From: Brachionus plicatilis
Taxonomy: Eukaryota; Rotifera; Eurotatoria; Ploima; Brachionidae
DNA: 64,000 nt
Assembly: GCA_010279815.1 (NCBI GenBank)
Contig: QEOQ01000207.1
Coordinates: 176,254-240,253 of the forward strand
Direction: 5' to 3'
The notes beneath the pieces were generated by a model. That model saw only the letters and a program-made list of their open reading frames with translations, did not search any database and was not told the DNA's origin. This document shows, in pieces, positions 32,808-43,542 of this stretch. Both the position numbers and the translations under genes were made by a program. The stretch's first letter is position 1; each line of letters begins with the position of its first letter.

Positions 32808-34718
32808 AATTTATCTCTTTAGTTAGTTTAGACATTATTTGCTTTATTAAACAACATAATCGAATATGTTTGTTTTTGATCTCTTTATTAATACTAGCTT
32901 GGAAAAATGCTTAGTTTTTTTATTGCTTGTTGAAGTAATTAAAATATTTTCAAATAAATATCAGTTCATCAATTTTATGGCTTTGGGACTAAAGTATGTT
33001 TGTTACTAGGATCTCCATATTATAATGTATTTCTTTTAATGAAGATTACATTTTTCATTTCAAAAAGAATCGATCAAGCAAAATAAGCAATTTCAGCAAA
33101 ACATTTTAGAATAATTGAATTTCAGACTGTTAAAATTATATTTTCTCACTAAGCTTTTATTCTATTTTTGTTAAGTCAAAAGGATATGGGACTATCAGCC
33201 TTTTTTTAATTTCTGTAAAATATTTTTAAAAAGTGATTTATTTTGATTTAAAAAGCCAATTCAATTTTTTATTTAAAGTAATAACTCGAAAAGTATTCAA
33301 GTTGTTGCTTTAAAAAAATTCCAAATACTAAATAACAATTTCAGTTTTATTAAGAGTGGTACAAAAGAAACGTAAAAAAATTCACGAGCATGATTATTAA
33401 AAAAAAAAAACAAAAACCGTTCTAAAGTAAAATTTTTTCGACTCTTTCCCTGAGCTGAACCAGTTTTCGTATTAGTTTTAGTTGGGAGAAAGGGTTGCGT
33501 TCTGTGATAGGAACTGATACTTTTAAATTTAAATTTGGAAGAATTTTTGTTTAATTTTTCAAAATAAGAACTTTTTTAAAGGATGATTTTTTGAGTTTTA
33601 AAACAAAATTTTTAAACCATTACAATCAAAATAAACGATAAAATTGCTAAATTGGATCATTTAAATAATTTAATATAATTTAAAAAATTAGAGTTTATTA
33701 TAGTTATTTTGCAGATTTAAAATTAAAGTTTATGAACAAGAAATTGAATTTGACAAAAACCAAGACATTCACATTGACTTCATTTTGTTAATTTTATTTT
33801 TGTAATTTTTCAAGCATATCAATCATTTCATAGAAGATTCATTCTATATCAACAAAACACATGCCAGAGTTAGTAAGGTATCCAAATTTTTAGAATTCGA
33901 ATAAGTTAAATTTTACTTAAGCAAGTTTAGCATGTAATTTTTATCGAGTTTGTTTTAAGTTTTCTAATAATGATAGACAATATCTTTAAAAGATTAAATT
34001 AATTAAAAAATATTGCGAACCTAATTACTTGAATTATAAATCCTAGTATTCAAATTTTGGGAATAAAAAATTCAGTATTTAAAACAATTGAAAATAGAAG
34101 AAATTTTCTATTTTTAAATTAAGCAAAAGTAGTTCAAAGTAGAAACTTATAATATTAATTGTGTTAAATAATTTTTAATGATTGATGTTCCTTTTGATTA
34201 AAAAACGAATAAATTATCTATCAATGTATAAATATTTATTTTATCGAAATATTCAATAATTAATATTATCATTTATGATCTTATAATTCTAGATTTTCAA
34301 TATTCTTCGCTCGCTCCTGTTGGTTTTTGCTAAAAACATTTCTTTCAAATGCTAGAAAAGATTATTTTTGGATAAATCTCTAATGAATCATGGGCTTTAA
34401 ACAACTCGAAGAATTTCTTAAGTGTTGTTTTCAAGTGTTACATAATTAAAAGAATGTTGACAAAATAATAAGTTATTTGAAAAAAAATTGTATCTAAAAG
34501 TTAAAACTACTAGAAGATTAATTTTATTTTTTTAAATCTAAAAACTTTTTTATTTCGAAATAATTAACAATTTTAAAAAGCGGAGTCCAAAATAAATTAT
34601 TTAAATAAATAAATTTAGATATTTTTTGCTAGATTTATTGTTTTATTTTTAGATATTAAATAAATGAAGTGTTTAGAAGATGAAAAATTCTAAAATATTT
34701 TAACATTTTATAATTAAA
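32808..34718. other. Intergenic, no gene seen
   Basis: AT-rich spacer. A GC-richer patch at about 33405-33510 shows no frame or symmetry I can interpret. Confidence 0.4.
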
Positions 34719-36227
34719 ATGACCAGTCTTGAAATAAAGAGACTCGATTCCGAAAATGTGACACGAACTTCAAGCAAATCATCTATCATTTCTCCTACAC
34801 GTTCCAATCTAAAGATAATTTTGAACTCGTCTCCACCTCAAACTGCTCCGAAGACCCCATCAGCTCACAAAAATGATAAAGAAATTCCGATAAACATTGT
34901 CAAATCGGCATCGTATGCAAGAGAAAAAAGTCAACAATCAGAACAAATCAGCCCTAACATGAGTCTTGAAAATTCAAATTTGAGCAATTCAGATAATATA
35001 CCTGACATAAATACAGACACGTTAAGGTTCAACAAATACGGATTCATTCAGTCCGCAAAGACCGAGGAAATTTACTCGGACACCCAGCCTAGCAAAACAG
35101 ATACGCTAAAAAAAATATTCAAAAGTCCCAATAACACTTTGAATCGAACTAAGGAACAAGAGCCTGACGACACGGACTCAATGCACACAATATCCACCAA
35201 GTCAAATATTACCAATCTAAAAGATTACATTCAGAATACGGATGTGGAAGAATTTTCCGAAAATATTCCCATCAAAGTAATTCAGCTGCGAGAGCTTAAA
35301 TGGGTCGAGATGCTGAAAAATTTTGACGAATGGATGGACAAAAGATTTAGGAAAATAAAGTCTCGTTGTCGCAAGGGAATTCCTCAGTCAATGCGCAGCA
35401 AGGCTTGGATGCATCTAACCGGAGCAATTTTACTCAAAAAAAATAAGCCCAACTATTACAACGAGTGTTTGAATAACCCGAATAATTTAGATGTAGCCAA
35501 GTATATTGAGGATATCAAAAAAGACTTGCACCGTCAATTTCCGAGCCATGAGATATTCATGAAGCGAGAAGGCCGCCAAATGTTATTTAATGTTTTAAAA
35601 GCATATGCGGTGCATAATAGAGAAGTAGGCTATTGCCAAGCACAGGGTCCCATAGCTGCTTTGCTACTCATGCACATGCCCGAAGAAGACGCATTTTGGA
35701 TGCTGGTAAGAATAAGTGATTTTTACTTGAAGGAGTATTACAAGCCAGGATTGGAAAAGGTCCAAATAGATGGACATTCACTGTTCAATCTGTTCAAAAA
35801 AGAAAATTTGCCTGCTTATAAACTAATGGTCAGTCAGAGCATTGACCCAGTATTATACATGACCGAGTGGTTTATGTGCGTTTATGCACGCACGTTGCCA
35901 TGGTGCACAGTTCTTAGAGTGTGGGACATGTTTTTTTGTGAAGGAATCAAAGTATTGTACAGAGTTGGACTCTATTTGATGCTAAGTGCGTTCAGTGATA
36001 AACAAAAATTTCAAAGATGCCAACAACAAGGCATGTACGAAACCCTGAACTTGCTAAAAAATTTACCAATTGATTCTCTGACAGAAGCTGAGTTGGTACG
36101 CGAGAGTTCTATGATAAAAATAAGTGAATCGGAATTGAGAAAAGCGTTCGAAAAAAGTCGGGCCGAGTTTTCCAAGGAAAAAAACGAAAAATTCAAGAAA
36201 ACAGCGAACAAGAAAAAAATTAATTAA
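34719..36227 (+). CDS. TBC-domain Rab GTPase-activating protein, TBC1D10/EPI64 type
   Basis: A single exon of 502 aa with an ATG start. Residues 1-190 are Ser/Thr/Asn-rich and probably disordered. KWVEMLKNFDEWMDKRFRKI and CRKGIPQSMRSKAWMHLTGA then lead into a full TBC domain (about 215-430). Both catalytic fingers are present: Arg272 in IKKDLHRQFP and Gln307 in GYCQAQG. PEEDAFWMLV, YMTEWFMCVYARTLPW and RVWDMFFCEGIKVLYRVGL follow in the expected order. The short Lys-rich C-terminus lacks a clear PDZ ligand. The sequence most resembles the TBC1D10A-C (EPI64) group, which act on Rab35/Rab27-type GTPases in membrane traffic and microvilli. The exact Rab target is inference. Confidence 0.92.
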   Translation: MTSLEIKRLDSENVTRTSSKSSIISPTRSNLKIILNSSPPQTAPKTPSAHKNDKEIPINIVKSASYAREKSQQSEQISPNMSLENSNLSNSDNIPDINTDTLRFNKYGFIQSAKTEEIYSDTQPSKTDTLKKIFKSPNNTLNRTKEQEPDDTDSMHTISTKSNITNLKDYIQNTDVEEFSENIPIKVIQLRELKWVEMLKNFDEWMDKRFRKIKSRCRKGIPQSMRSKAWMHLTGAILLKKNKPNYYNECLNNPNNLDVAKYIEDIKKDLHRQFPSHEIFMKREGRQMLFNVLKAYAVHNREVGYCQAQGPIAALLLMHMPEEDAFWMLVRISDFYLKEYYKPGLEKVQIDGHSLFNLFKKENLPAYKLMVSQSIDPVLYMTEWFMCVYARTLPWCTVLRVWDMFFCEGIKVLYRVGLYLMLSAFSDKQKFQRCQQQGMYETLNLLKNLPIDSLTEAELVRESSMIKISESELRKAFEKSRAEFSKEKNEKFKKTANKKKIN

Positions 36228-36544
36228 TGTTTTGTAAAATTTAGTCAATTTTTTTATTTTTTTAAATATTTATTTAGAAGCCATGAAAAACTTAAATGGC
36301 TCTTGGTTCCATAAATTAATGGTATGGTTTTTTTTTTCAGAATCGTCATTATTTTTGCATTTAATTTATCAAACAGTAGACACACACTCCATTTTTTTGG
36401 AGTAATCTAAATTTCATAAATCTTGTTAATAATCACTTTATCATTTTTTAATAATTTTAAAAAATTAATCTAATAAAGCAAGTCTTAATTGTGAGAGTAT
36501 GTGCTGTTTGAACAACAAGTTGATTATGATTTTTGATTTTTTTT

Positions 36545-36987
36545 TATATTTTTTGTTTGTTAAAATATTATTAATAAATCATTATTAGCTAATTTTATTT
36601 TTATTCAGTAAAAATAATGATTAAACAAATAAAATAAAGATAAAAATGAATGAAGCCTCTTAACGACGATATTTTTAGCGGTCTAAAAAACTGGTTAGTT
36701 CGTAGCTAACATGTAACTTCTCAGTTATTATTCCATAGTTACTATTTATATATTTTGGTATTTTAATTTCTAAAAGAATATATTTTGTAATTTTTTTGAT
36801 TCATTTGCAAGTGTTTTTATGGGAAAATACTTCTCTTATGATTTAAAATAAACGATTAAAACTTCACTGCTTCTTTTATATTTAAATGGCTAATAGAAGA
36901 ATAGTTAGCCTACAACTTATATTTTTGTTTGTTAAAATATTATTAATAAATCATTATTAGCTAATTTTATTTTTATTTAATAAAAAT
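36545..36987 (+). repeat. Pair of near-identical 70-bp direct repeats
   Basis: Segments 36545-36616 and 36918-36987 share GTTTGTTAAAATATTATTAA and the following TAAATCATTATTAGCTAA and ATTTTATTTTTATT almost without change. No coding frame is present. Confidence 0.7.
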
Positions 36988-37674
36988 ATTGTTATTAACC
37001 TTGAAAAAGAAAGTTTCTTCCGGATCTGTTAAGATCTGGAAGTTCGCGTTTTTAACACAAATAAAAATAAAGTAATTAAATAATAAAGTTCATGGTCATG
37101 ATCAAATGATCAAAACGTAATTCATTATAGTATTAATAAAAATGATGAAATTAGCTTTTATTAATTTTTTTTAAACCAAACACAAGATGTTTACTATTTT
37201 AATTAAAAAAAAAAACAACTTTTTTTTTCTAATCGATTTTTAATTGATTTTTCTAAAATCTTTATTTTGAAAACTAAAAAGACAAATTTAAAAGCTACAT
37301 TAAGGCATCCAAATTGAAACTTAAAATGAAATTTAAATATTAATTAAAATATATTACGGCAAAAAAAAGTTAAATTTTGAATTGCAAAATTTAAAAATAT
37401 TGATTAAGATATCATTTTTACTTCATTCAAATTTCATATTTTAGTTAAAGATTAAACAATTTACGTTTAAATAAGTTTAGTTATTTATTATAAAAAAAAT
37501 GATTAATGATACCTTTTTATTAAACTCAAAAACTAAAAATTTTGATTAGTAATTTATATTTGATCATGGACTTCAATTTGCCGTTGGTGTTATAGTTATT
37601 GAGAGAACTACAACAATATGATTAAACAAATAAAATAAAGATAAAAATAAAACTAGCTTCTTAAAGACGATATT
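36619..37674 (+). repeat. Pair of ~56-bp direct repeats 1 kb apart
   Basis: Segments 36619-36675 and 37620-37674 both read GATTAAACAAATAAAATAAA then GATAAAAAT, ending with a shared ACGATATTT block. Together with the 70-bp pair, this marks a patchwork of local duplication downstream of the TBC gene. Confidence 0.65.
37089..37580. repeat. Possible MITE sharing the 20148 repeat
   Basis: The left end TTCATGGTCATGATCAAATG matches the repeat at 20148. A weak inverted counterpart, TTTGATCATGGACTTCAA, sits at about 37560-37577. This suggests an element about 490 bp long, but arm similarity is low and no target duplication was confirmed. Confidence 0.35.
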
Positions 37675-38053
37675 TAGACCAAATAATAAAAATTCTCACA
37701 TTTTTATTTAAATTTACCAAGTTTATAACAAATTTATAGTACTTGAATATTTATTTTAAATTGTTGTTTAACACTAATGGATTTTAGATAGACCAGATAC
37801 AATTCATATGGTGTATTCTGTTGCATTCAGTCTTATTAATTTTTTTGATATGGCGGCATCGTTGTCGATAATAATTGTTTAGATTATGAAATAAGATTTG
37901 AGATTATAAGTTTGATAGATTCAAAAATATTAATAGCATTTTCAGAATTAAAAAATATTGTTGTATCTTAGAATAAAAAGTAAGATATTCTTCTCTTTTC
38001 AAAAAAAATATAATCAATGTAGAAGGGATTTTTGAAAAAAATTTTTTTTTAGA

Positions 38054-38221
38054 TCAAAAAATTCGAGAAAAATGTGGACCAATATAATCAGGAAACTCAA
38101 CTATAACTTCCAATTGTAAATACTCAATTTGGGAGTCTTCTTTTAATATCATATCTTTAATTACTGCATATTTAATATTCAGGATACCTCTTGTAGTCCA
38201 TTCATTTGATGTCAAAAACAC
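38054..38221 (-). pseudogene. PIF1-like helicase fragment (Helitron-type or related)
   Basis: A 55-codon open frame on the minus strand, ending at TGA, reads VFLTSNEWTTRGILN, then YAVIKDMIL and VIVEFPDYIGPHF. This order matches the region near the C-terminus of PIF1-like helicases: V-LTSN-W...G..NG, .G.V.DI, then VEF..YTGP. The usual NG is degenerated to NI. The frame is broken just upstream, and no Walker A motif or C-terminal helicase motifs are visible, so it is a decayed remnant. Further coding-like shreds on the minus strand lie at about 38760-38990. Confidence 0.5.
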
Positions 38222-39600
38222 CTAACATCCATTGCCAGATAGAGGAAATTTACTTTAAAAAAGACATGCTTAATTCAATTAATTTTTAGTCGCTATATTG
38301 ATCAACTTTTTCATTTTCAATAAATAAACTTGTAGAGTTTTAAAAAAAATGATAAATTTTGTGTTTCTAAATTCTTGTTAAATTCTGCTTAGTTTTCCTG
38401 ATGCCATACCTCTTTTTTCATATTTAACAAATAAATTGAGCCAACTTTTTACAGTTTCGTCTTTTTTTTATAAACGTTAATTTTAGTTGAGTTAAGCTAT
38501 TATTAGTTAATATTGGATGATTTTTGTTCTTATAAATAATCTTGAAAATATTTATGGAACTGCTTTTAAGAACTAAGAGTAAGCCAACAAAAAAAAAAGG
38601 AAAAATTTTTTTTTCTCTGTTATGCATATTCTCTTATTATTCGTTCTCTAAAATCTATATTCTCAATTTTTCGTCTTCTCTCTTGTGACAGTTCATCATT
38701 TTTAACTAATTAAATTTATATTTTTATTATTAGACAATATTTAGAGCTTGTATTGCGAGTATAAATTCTTTTATATCTTTTGAAAATATCATTAGTAATA
38801 TACAAAACAACAGACCACTTATTACTAAAACTTGAGAGAAACACCTCTGGTTTTGAAGATTTACTTATTATTTATTGTTTACCAACATATATCCGGCAGA
38901 TACCTAGTACAAACAAAGCATAGAGCAGGAATGGTTTGTTTACGACAGTTTGAACAATATTAACAACTACATGAGGACATTGCATTTTGGTATTTTTTTT
39001 TATAAATTTTGACTTTGACTTAATCTTTAAGTTAATATTTGTAGTTTAAAATACTATCTACGCATTGTTTCCCATTTTTAAAGCTTGAGTTTTTGTTGAA
39101 ATGCATCAAACGAATCTCGATTATCACTTAAGTCAAAATTTATAAAGAAAATAACTAAGTTTTTCGGGTCAAGTCCTTTAGGTGAACAATGGTTCGTCTA
39201 TTACTGGAACAATTATTGTTTTCAGGTTTTGTGAACAATTAGTTTATCTAATTTAAAAATTATTCACCTATTTTAATATTTTTTCATTTATTTAGAAAAA
39301 AACTATATGTAATATTAAAAAAATGATAATTCAATTGATAAATAAAAATTAAAAAAAAAAAAAGATAGAAGAAAAAATAATTAGATAAAAAATTTAAAGT
39401 TAGTAGGTGTAGGTAAAATTTGCGAAACAGATGAATCTATGTTTCAAAAAGTCAAACACTTGAAATGTGATAAATTAATTTTAATTTTCTTTAATTCTTA
39501 TTATTTGTGTTTTAAGGCAAAAATTTAAGAAGAGAGGGCATTTGGGTATTAAAGATTATTGAAAAGGTAATACCTGGTCAACAAAATCAGAGAAAATGAT
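38222..39600. other. Decayed transposon debris, no intact gene
   Basis: Minus-strand frames broken by stops occur at about 38650-38990. An inverted repeat TATAAATTTTGACTT (39001-39015) faces its complement at 39130-39144. Nothing intact is present. It is probably the remains of the element that carried the PIF1-like fragment. Confidence 0.35.
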
Positions 39601-39782
39601 ATTTCTAAAGCTCCTTCAAATTAAAAAAAAAAACAAAAAAATTATTGACTTCAATTGTCTATTTTTATATCAGTTTCAAGAAATAGGCATTCTATTAAAT
39701 AGCTATTCAATTCAAATATATTGAGTTTTTCAACAATTGAATATTAATTTAAATCTAAATGATTTTTTTTTCATTATTTTTT

Positions 39783-39830
39783 ATTCTGAAGGAGCATTAG
39801 CTCGGTACAGATAAACAATTAAATAAAAAA
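39783..39830 (+). mobile_element. Non-LTR retrotransposon 3' terminus
   Basis: CTGAAGGAGCATTAGCTCGG followed by TACAGATAAACAATTAAATAAA is the third copy of the terminal block also found near 1744 and 23841. The GAGC...GCTC symmetry gives a small hairpin just before the A/T-rich tail. A minus-strand version, TTTGAAGGAGCTTTAG, lies at about 39605-39620. Confidence 0.45.
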
Positions 39831-40102
39831 ATTATTTAAAAGTTAAATAAAGAATTTTCAATATTTTTTTTCAAATTTCCAAATAAAAATTAAACTCATT
39901 CTATTTCACTAAATAGTTTTATTTCAATATTAACTTAAAATTTTTTTTTATTTAAAACTGAAAAAAATATATGAAACATCATACTTTTTCAATGTTATTT
40001 CAACATTTGATACATTTTGTAATTCAAACACAAAAAATTAAACCAAATAGATCGAACTGCTGAATTTTGAATTTATTGTTTTTTTTTGATGTTAGTTTCT
40101 GA

Positions 40103-40753
40103 TTATGAATATAAACAAGGAAAGGAATAATCAAAGATTGATCCTATAAAGGATTTGTAAAGATTACCTAATTTTTTTGGTTTTAGACCCCATTTTTTAT
40201 TTGAAAGATATTTTCTTAAGTTAAGCCTCGAATTACAACGCTCTTTTAATTCATCCACCATTGGACTAAAAGTAAGTTTTGAGTCTAATGTTATTCCTAA
40301 GAATTTAACATTTTCCTCTTTATTTAAATTACTATTATTAATTTTAAGGTCAAGATTAATTTTAACTTTAGTTTTTTTCTCAAAGATCATATAACATGAT
40401 TTCTCAATAGAAATTTTCATTTTCCATTTGAAAAGCCATATTTCAACTTCTTTTAGATACTTATTAATCACTTTTTCAAGATTTCCTATCTTTTTAAAAG
40501 TAAAAATGGTAGCCAAATCATCTGCAAAAAGAAGAGAGTATTGGCAGTTTGTTTTGTTTCCTTTTGGTATATCATTTATAAAAATGCTAAAAAGAAGCGG
40601 ACTAATTACTGGCCCTTGTGGAACTCCTGCTTTAATAGGGTATTGATCACTTAGATGACCATTTATATTTACTTTAAAAGATCTTAAGTACAGAAACGAT
40701 CTTATCCAATAGATAAGATAAGGGTCTAAAATTTCACTAAAGTCACGATTGAT
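40103..40753 (-). pseudogene. LINE reverse transcriptase fragment, 5'-truncated
   Basis: An uninterrupted minus-strand frame of about 217 codons from just after a TAA at about 40754 to a TGA-free stop at 40103. It shows RT palm and thumb motifs: AGVPQGPVISPLLFSIFIND (motif B region), LLFADDLA with the catalytic FADD (motif C), WKMKISIEKSCYMIF (motif D) and VKFLGITLDSKLTF (motif E). FIGSIFDYSFPCLYS follows, and beyond the stop decayed codons (QNSAVRSIW) continue the expected Jockey/CR1-type C-terminus with several stops. The N-terminal half of the RT and the endonuclease are missing, as in a typical 5'-truncated LINE copy. Confidence 0.8.
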
Positions 40754-40759
40754 TTATTG

Positions 40760-41393
40760 AATTCTTGGGATTTTTTATAATTTTGGTAAGATGCATAGGT
40801 GAGTTTATAAGTGTCATATGTGTCAATGATTTAAGTTCATTATGTCAGTTTGAAGCAGTAAATTAGTTAAGTTTCTTGTTAAAAGATTTGGTACCAATTG
40901 ATTTTATTTGGTTTCGAGACACTTAATTCGGGTAATTAAATAATTATTTTTATTTTTCGGTATTAAAAATATATAATATTTGGGTCGTAACAATTATTTT
41001 TTAGTTCATAGAAAAATTTACGTGAATATAAAATAAATTTTTTCTTCCAAGTTAAGCTAAATGGCCGTACGCGCATGTTTTAAAAATATTTAATTCATTA
41101 ATTAAAATCTAAAAAATATTGATCTGAGATTTAAAACAGACATTCAGTATTTAGTAAGTTCTCAACTAATATTAAAAATATTATAAAAATCTCTTGTTCA
41201 AAATTGATTTTGATTTAATTTAAAACTTTATTTTTATAAAATATACATATTTAATTATTTGCTGAACTAACAATTTCTTTAAAAATAACTTATTATAATA
41301 TTTTACTTCTAAAGGAAAATACCTTTAATTTAAAAAGGTAAAAATAAAGTTATTTTTATAATAGAATATCCTAAATCAGAAAAATTCTCAAAA
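40760..41393. other. Intergenic, no gene seen
   Basis: AT-rich upstream region of the C1GALT1 gene. No motif can be supported. Confidence 0.4.
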
Positions 41394-42452
41394 ATGGAAA
41401 AATTTTTAAGAATATTTCTATTTGTGACAATTTTTTTAATAATAATTTTAATTTCTTATAATCAATGGGAAATATTAGATTTTGAAAAATTCAAAAGAAT
41501 TAAAATCATTTTATCAAGTGAATTAAATAAAATCGACTCGAACAAAACCAGTCCAACAGTTTTTTGCCTGATCAAGACCCATCCAAAGAACATCAAGATA
41601 AATAAAACGCTGAATATTTACAGAGTTTGGGCTCATAAATGCGACAATTATCGTTTTGTAACACTTCTTCCAGAAAATTTGAGACCAAAAAATGTATCCG
41701 AAACAATTGAAGTATTCGACAATTTTTACATGATTCAACCCAAAGGCCTCATTAGAGAAACGCATAGCAATTTGACTTTAAAAATTTATTATTCAATGAT
41801 ATATATTTACAAAAATTTGCCTTCTTATGACTGGTATTATATTGTTGACGACGATGCATATGTAAATTTGGCTAACCTGAAGGAATTCCTAAAAGACAAA
41901 CCTTCAAATATATCTATTACATATGGATACAATTTTAGAGTAATTGTAAAGGGTGGCTACCACTCAGGAGGACCAGGATATGTACTGAGCAACGCTGCTT
42001 TTTCAACTATCACAAAAGCAATGATTGAAAAAGTATCAAATTGTCCAAATAGAGGAATTGATGATGTGGATATAAATGCCTGTGTTAGAAAATACAAAGG
42101 TATAAAAGGTAAATCAATAGACCAATTTGGACGAGAAAGGTTTCTGGTATTGGGATTGATGACACATTTTCAAGGTTCCTATCCAAAATGGTTGTATGGA
42201 TATGGAGAAAATTCTCCCCAAAAAGGTTTAAATTGTTGTTCTGATTCGTTAATTGCAGTTCATTACATGTCACCTAGAGATGTTTTTCGTCTTGATCTTG
42301 CCATTGAAGTACACAAAAATGTTCTAAAGCTATACGATGAGTACCAAAGACTTAAAATACCTATTACATTTAAAAATATTATTAAAAACTACATACTTTT
42401 GGGGGATATCGAGAAAAATTCAAATAAATTTAAATATTTAATAAATTTTTAA
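41394..42452 (+). CDS. C1GALT1: Core 1 beta-1,3-galactosyltransferase (T-synthase type)
   Basis: A single exon of 352 aa with an ATG start. It is a type II Golgi membrane enzyme: a 5-residue cytoplasmic tip, a transmembrane anchor (about 6-22, RIFLFVTIFLIIILISY), a short stem and a GT31 catalytic domain. Motifs include VFCLIKTHPKN, YRVWAHKCDNYRFVT, the metal-binding DDD at 152-154 in WYYIVDDDAYVNL, HSGGPGYVLSNAA, GIDDVDINACV and SDSLIAVHYMSPRDVF. The enzyme transfers galactose from UDP-Gal to Ser/Thr-linked GalNAc to make core 1 (T antigen) O-glycans. Length matches human C1GALT1 (363 aa). Vertebrate enzymes need the chaperone Cosmc, while invertebrate ones generally do not. Several NxS/T sequons occur. 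Confidence 0.94.
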   Translation: MEKFLRIFLFVTIFLIIILISYNQWEILDFEKFKRIKIILSSELNKIDSNKTSPTVFCLIKTHPKNIKINKTLNIYRVWAHKCDNYRFVTLLPENLRPKNVSETIEVFDNFYMIQPKGLIRETHSNLTLKIYYSMIYIYKNLPSYDWYYIVDDDAYVNLANLKEFLKDKPSNISITYGYNFRVIVKGGYHSGGPGYVLSNAAFSTITKAMIEKVSNCPNRGIDDVDINACVRKYKGIKGKSIDQFGRERFLVLGLMTHFQGSYPKWLYGYGENSPQKGLNCCSDSLIAVHYMSPRDVFRLDLAIEVHKNVLKLYDEYQRLKIPITFKNIIKNYILLGDIEKNSNKFKYLINF

Positions 42453-43542
42453 AATATTTTATTTTTTCATTGGTTTAATAGGAGTTAATATGCTAATTAA
42501 AAAAGGAAATATGTTCAAATAAAATTAAGTCTAAAATTTATAAGATTTTGTAATTTGAATCAGAATTTTATTTTTGACAAATTTTTAACTTATCATAATA
42601 TCTAAAACTACGATAGTTTTTGAGATTATTGAAGAGGTATATTGTATCTTGAAGGATAAAAGGAAAATTATCCTATAAGCCAGTCGAAAATAAATCATTA
42701 TTTTTGAAGAGCCAGTATAGAAAATAAATTTAAATCTTTTAAGCAGGATTTTTGAGCGTTGGTAAAAAAATAGTGTATTCTTAAATTCTCAGATCTTTTC
42801 TAAAATGTTTTTCAAATAAAAATAATTTGGATAATAATTTTTTTTAAATATCATCCAATTTATTAATCAATATTTTTAGTTCTATTTTTATTAGATTCTT
42901 GTCCGATTTTTTTGCACCCTACTATAGGAAACAAATTTTAAAATTCTGGTTACGTGGTTAAATGATTTAACAAATTTACTCTTTTGAATCATTAAAATGC
43001 TCCTAGAAAATTAACTTTGAACATGAGATATTTCAGTATATCTTATAATTCTTAATTGGTTTTAGTATGAATATCTTAGTAAATGTAATATGAATTTTAT
43101 AAATGAGATATTTTTTAAATTAAAGGCGTAATCTATTCGTTTTTACAAAAAATGTCAATCAACCAAAAAAAAACTCAAAGTTAATTTTATTCAATTATAA
43201 ATTTTTAAATTATAATTAAGTGAAAAAATTATAGCGTTAGTTTCTTGATTAAGAGTACATACAGTTGAATTTTTTTCGATATCAAAAAAATTTATCAATA
43301 ACTTTGATTATTAATCTAAAGTAAATCTGGAAATTTTAACGTTGATAAAAAAGCATATTTTTTAATTTATTTAGACTGTAACAATAATTTTTGCATTGTT
43401 AAAAAACATAATTTAAATTTAAATTTTTTAGGAAAAAAAACATATTGATAATTTTAATAAGTAAAATTTCATTTAAATAAAGCTTTTAAAATATTATATA
43501 AAAGGATAAAAATTAAACCGAATTAATTGAAATTTCCAATTA
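42453..43542. other. Intergenic, no gene seen
   Basis: AT-rich spacer. TATATAAAAGG at about 43496-43505, roughly 40 bp before the next ATG, could be a TATA element for the secreted protein gene. Confidence 0.35.
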
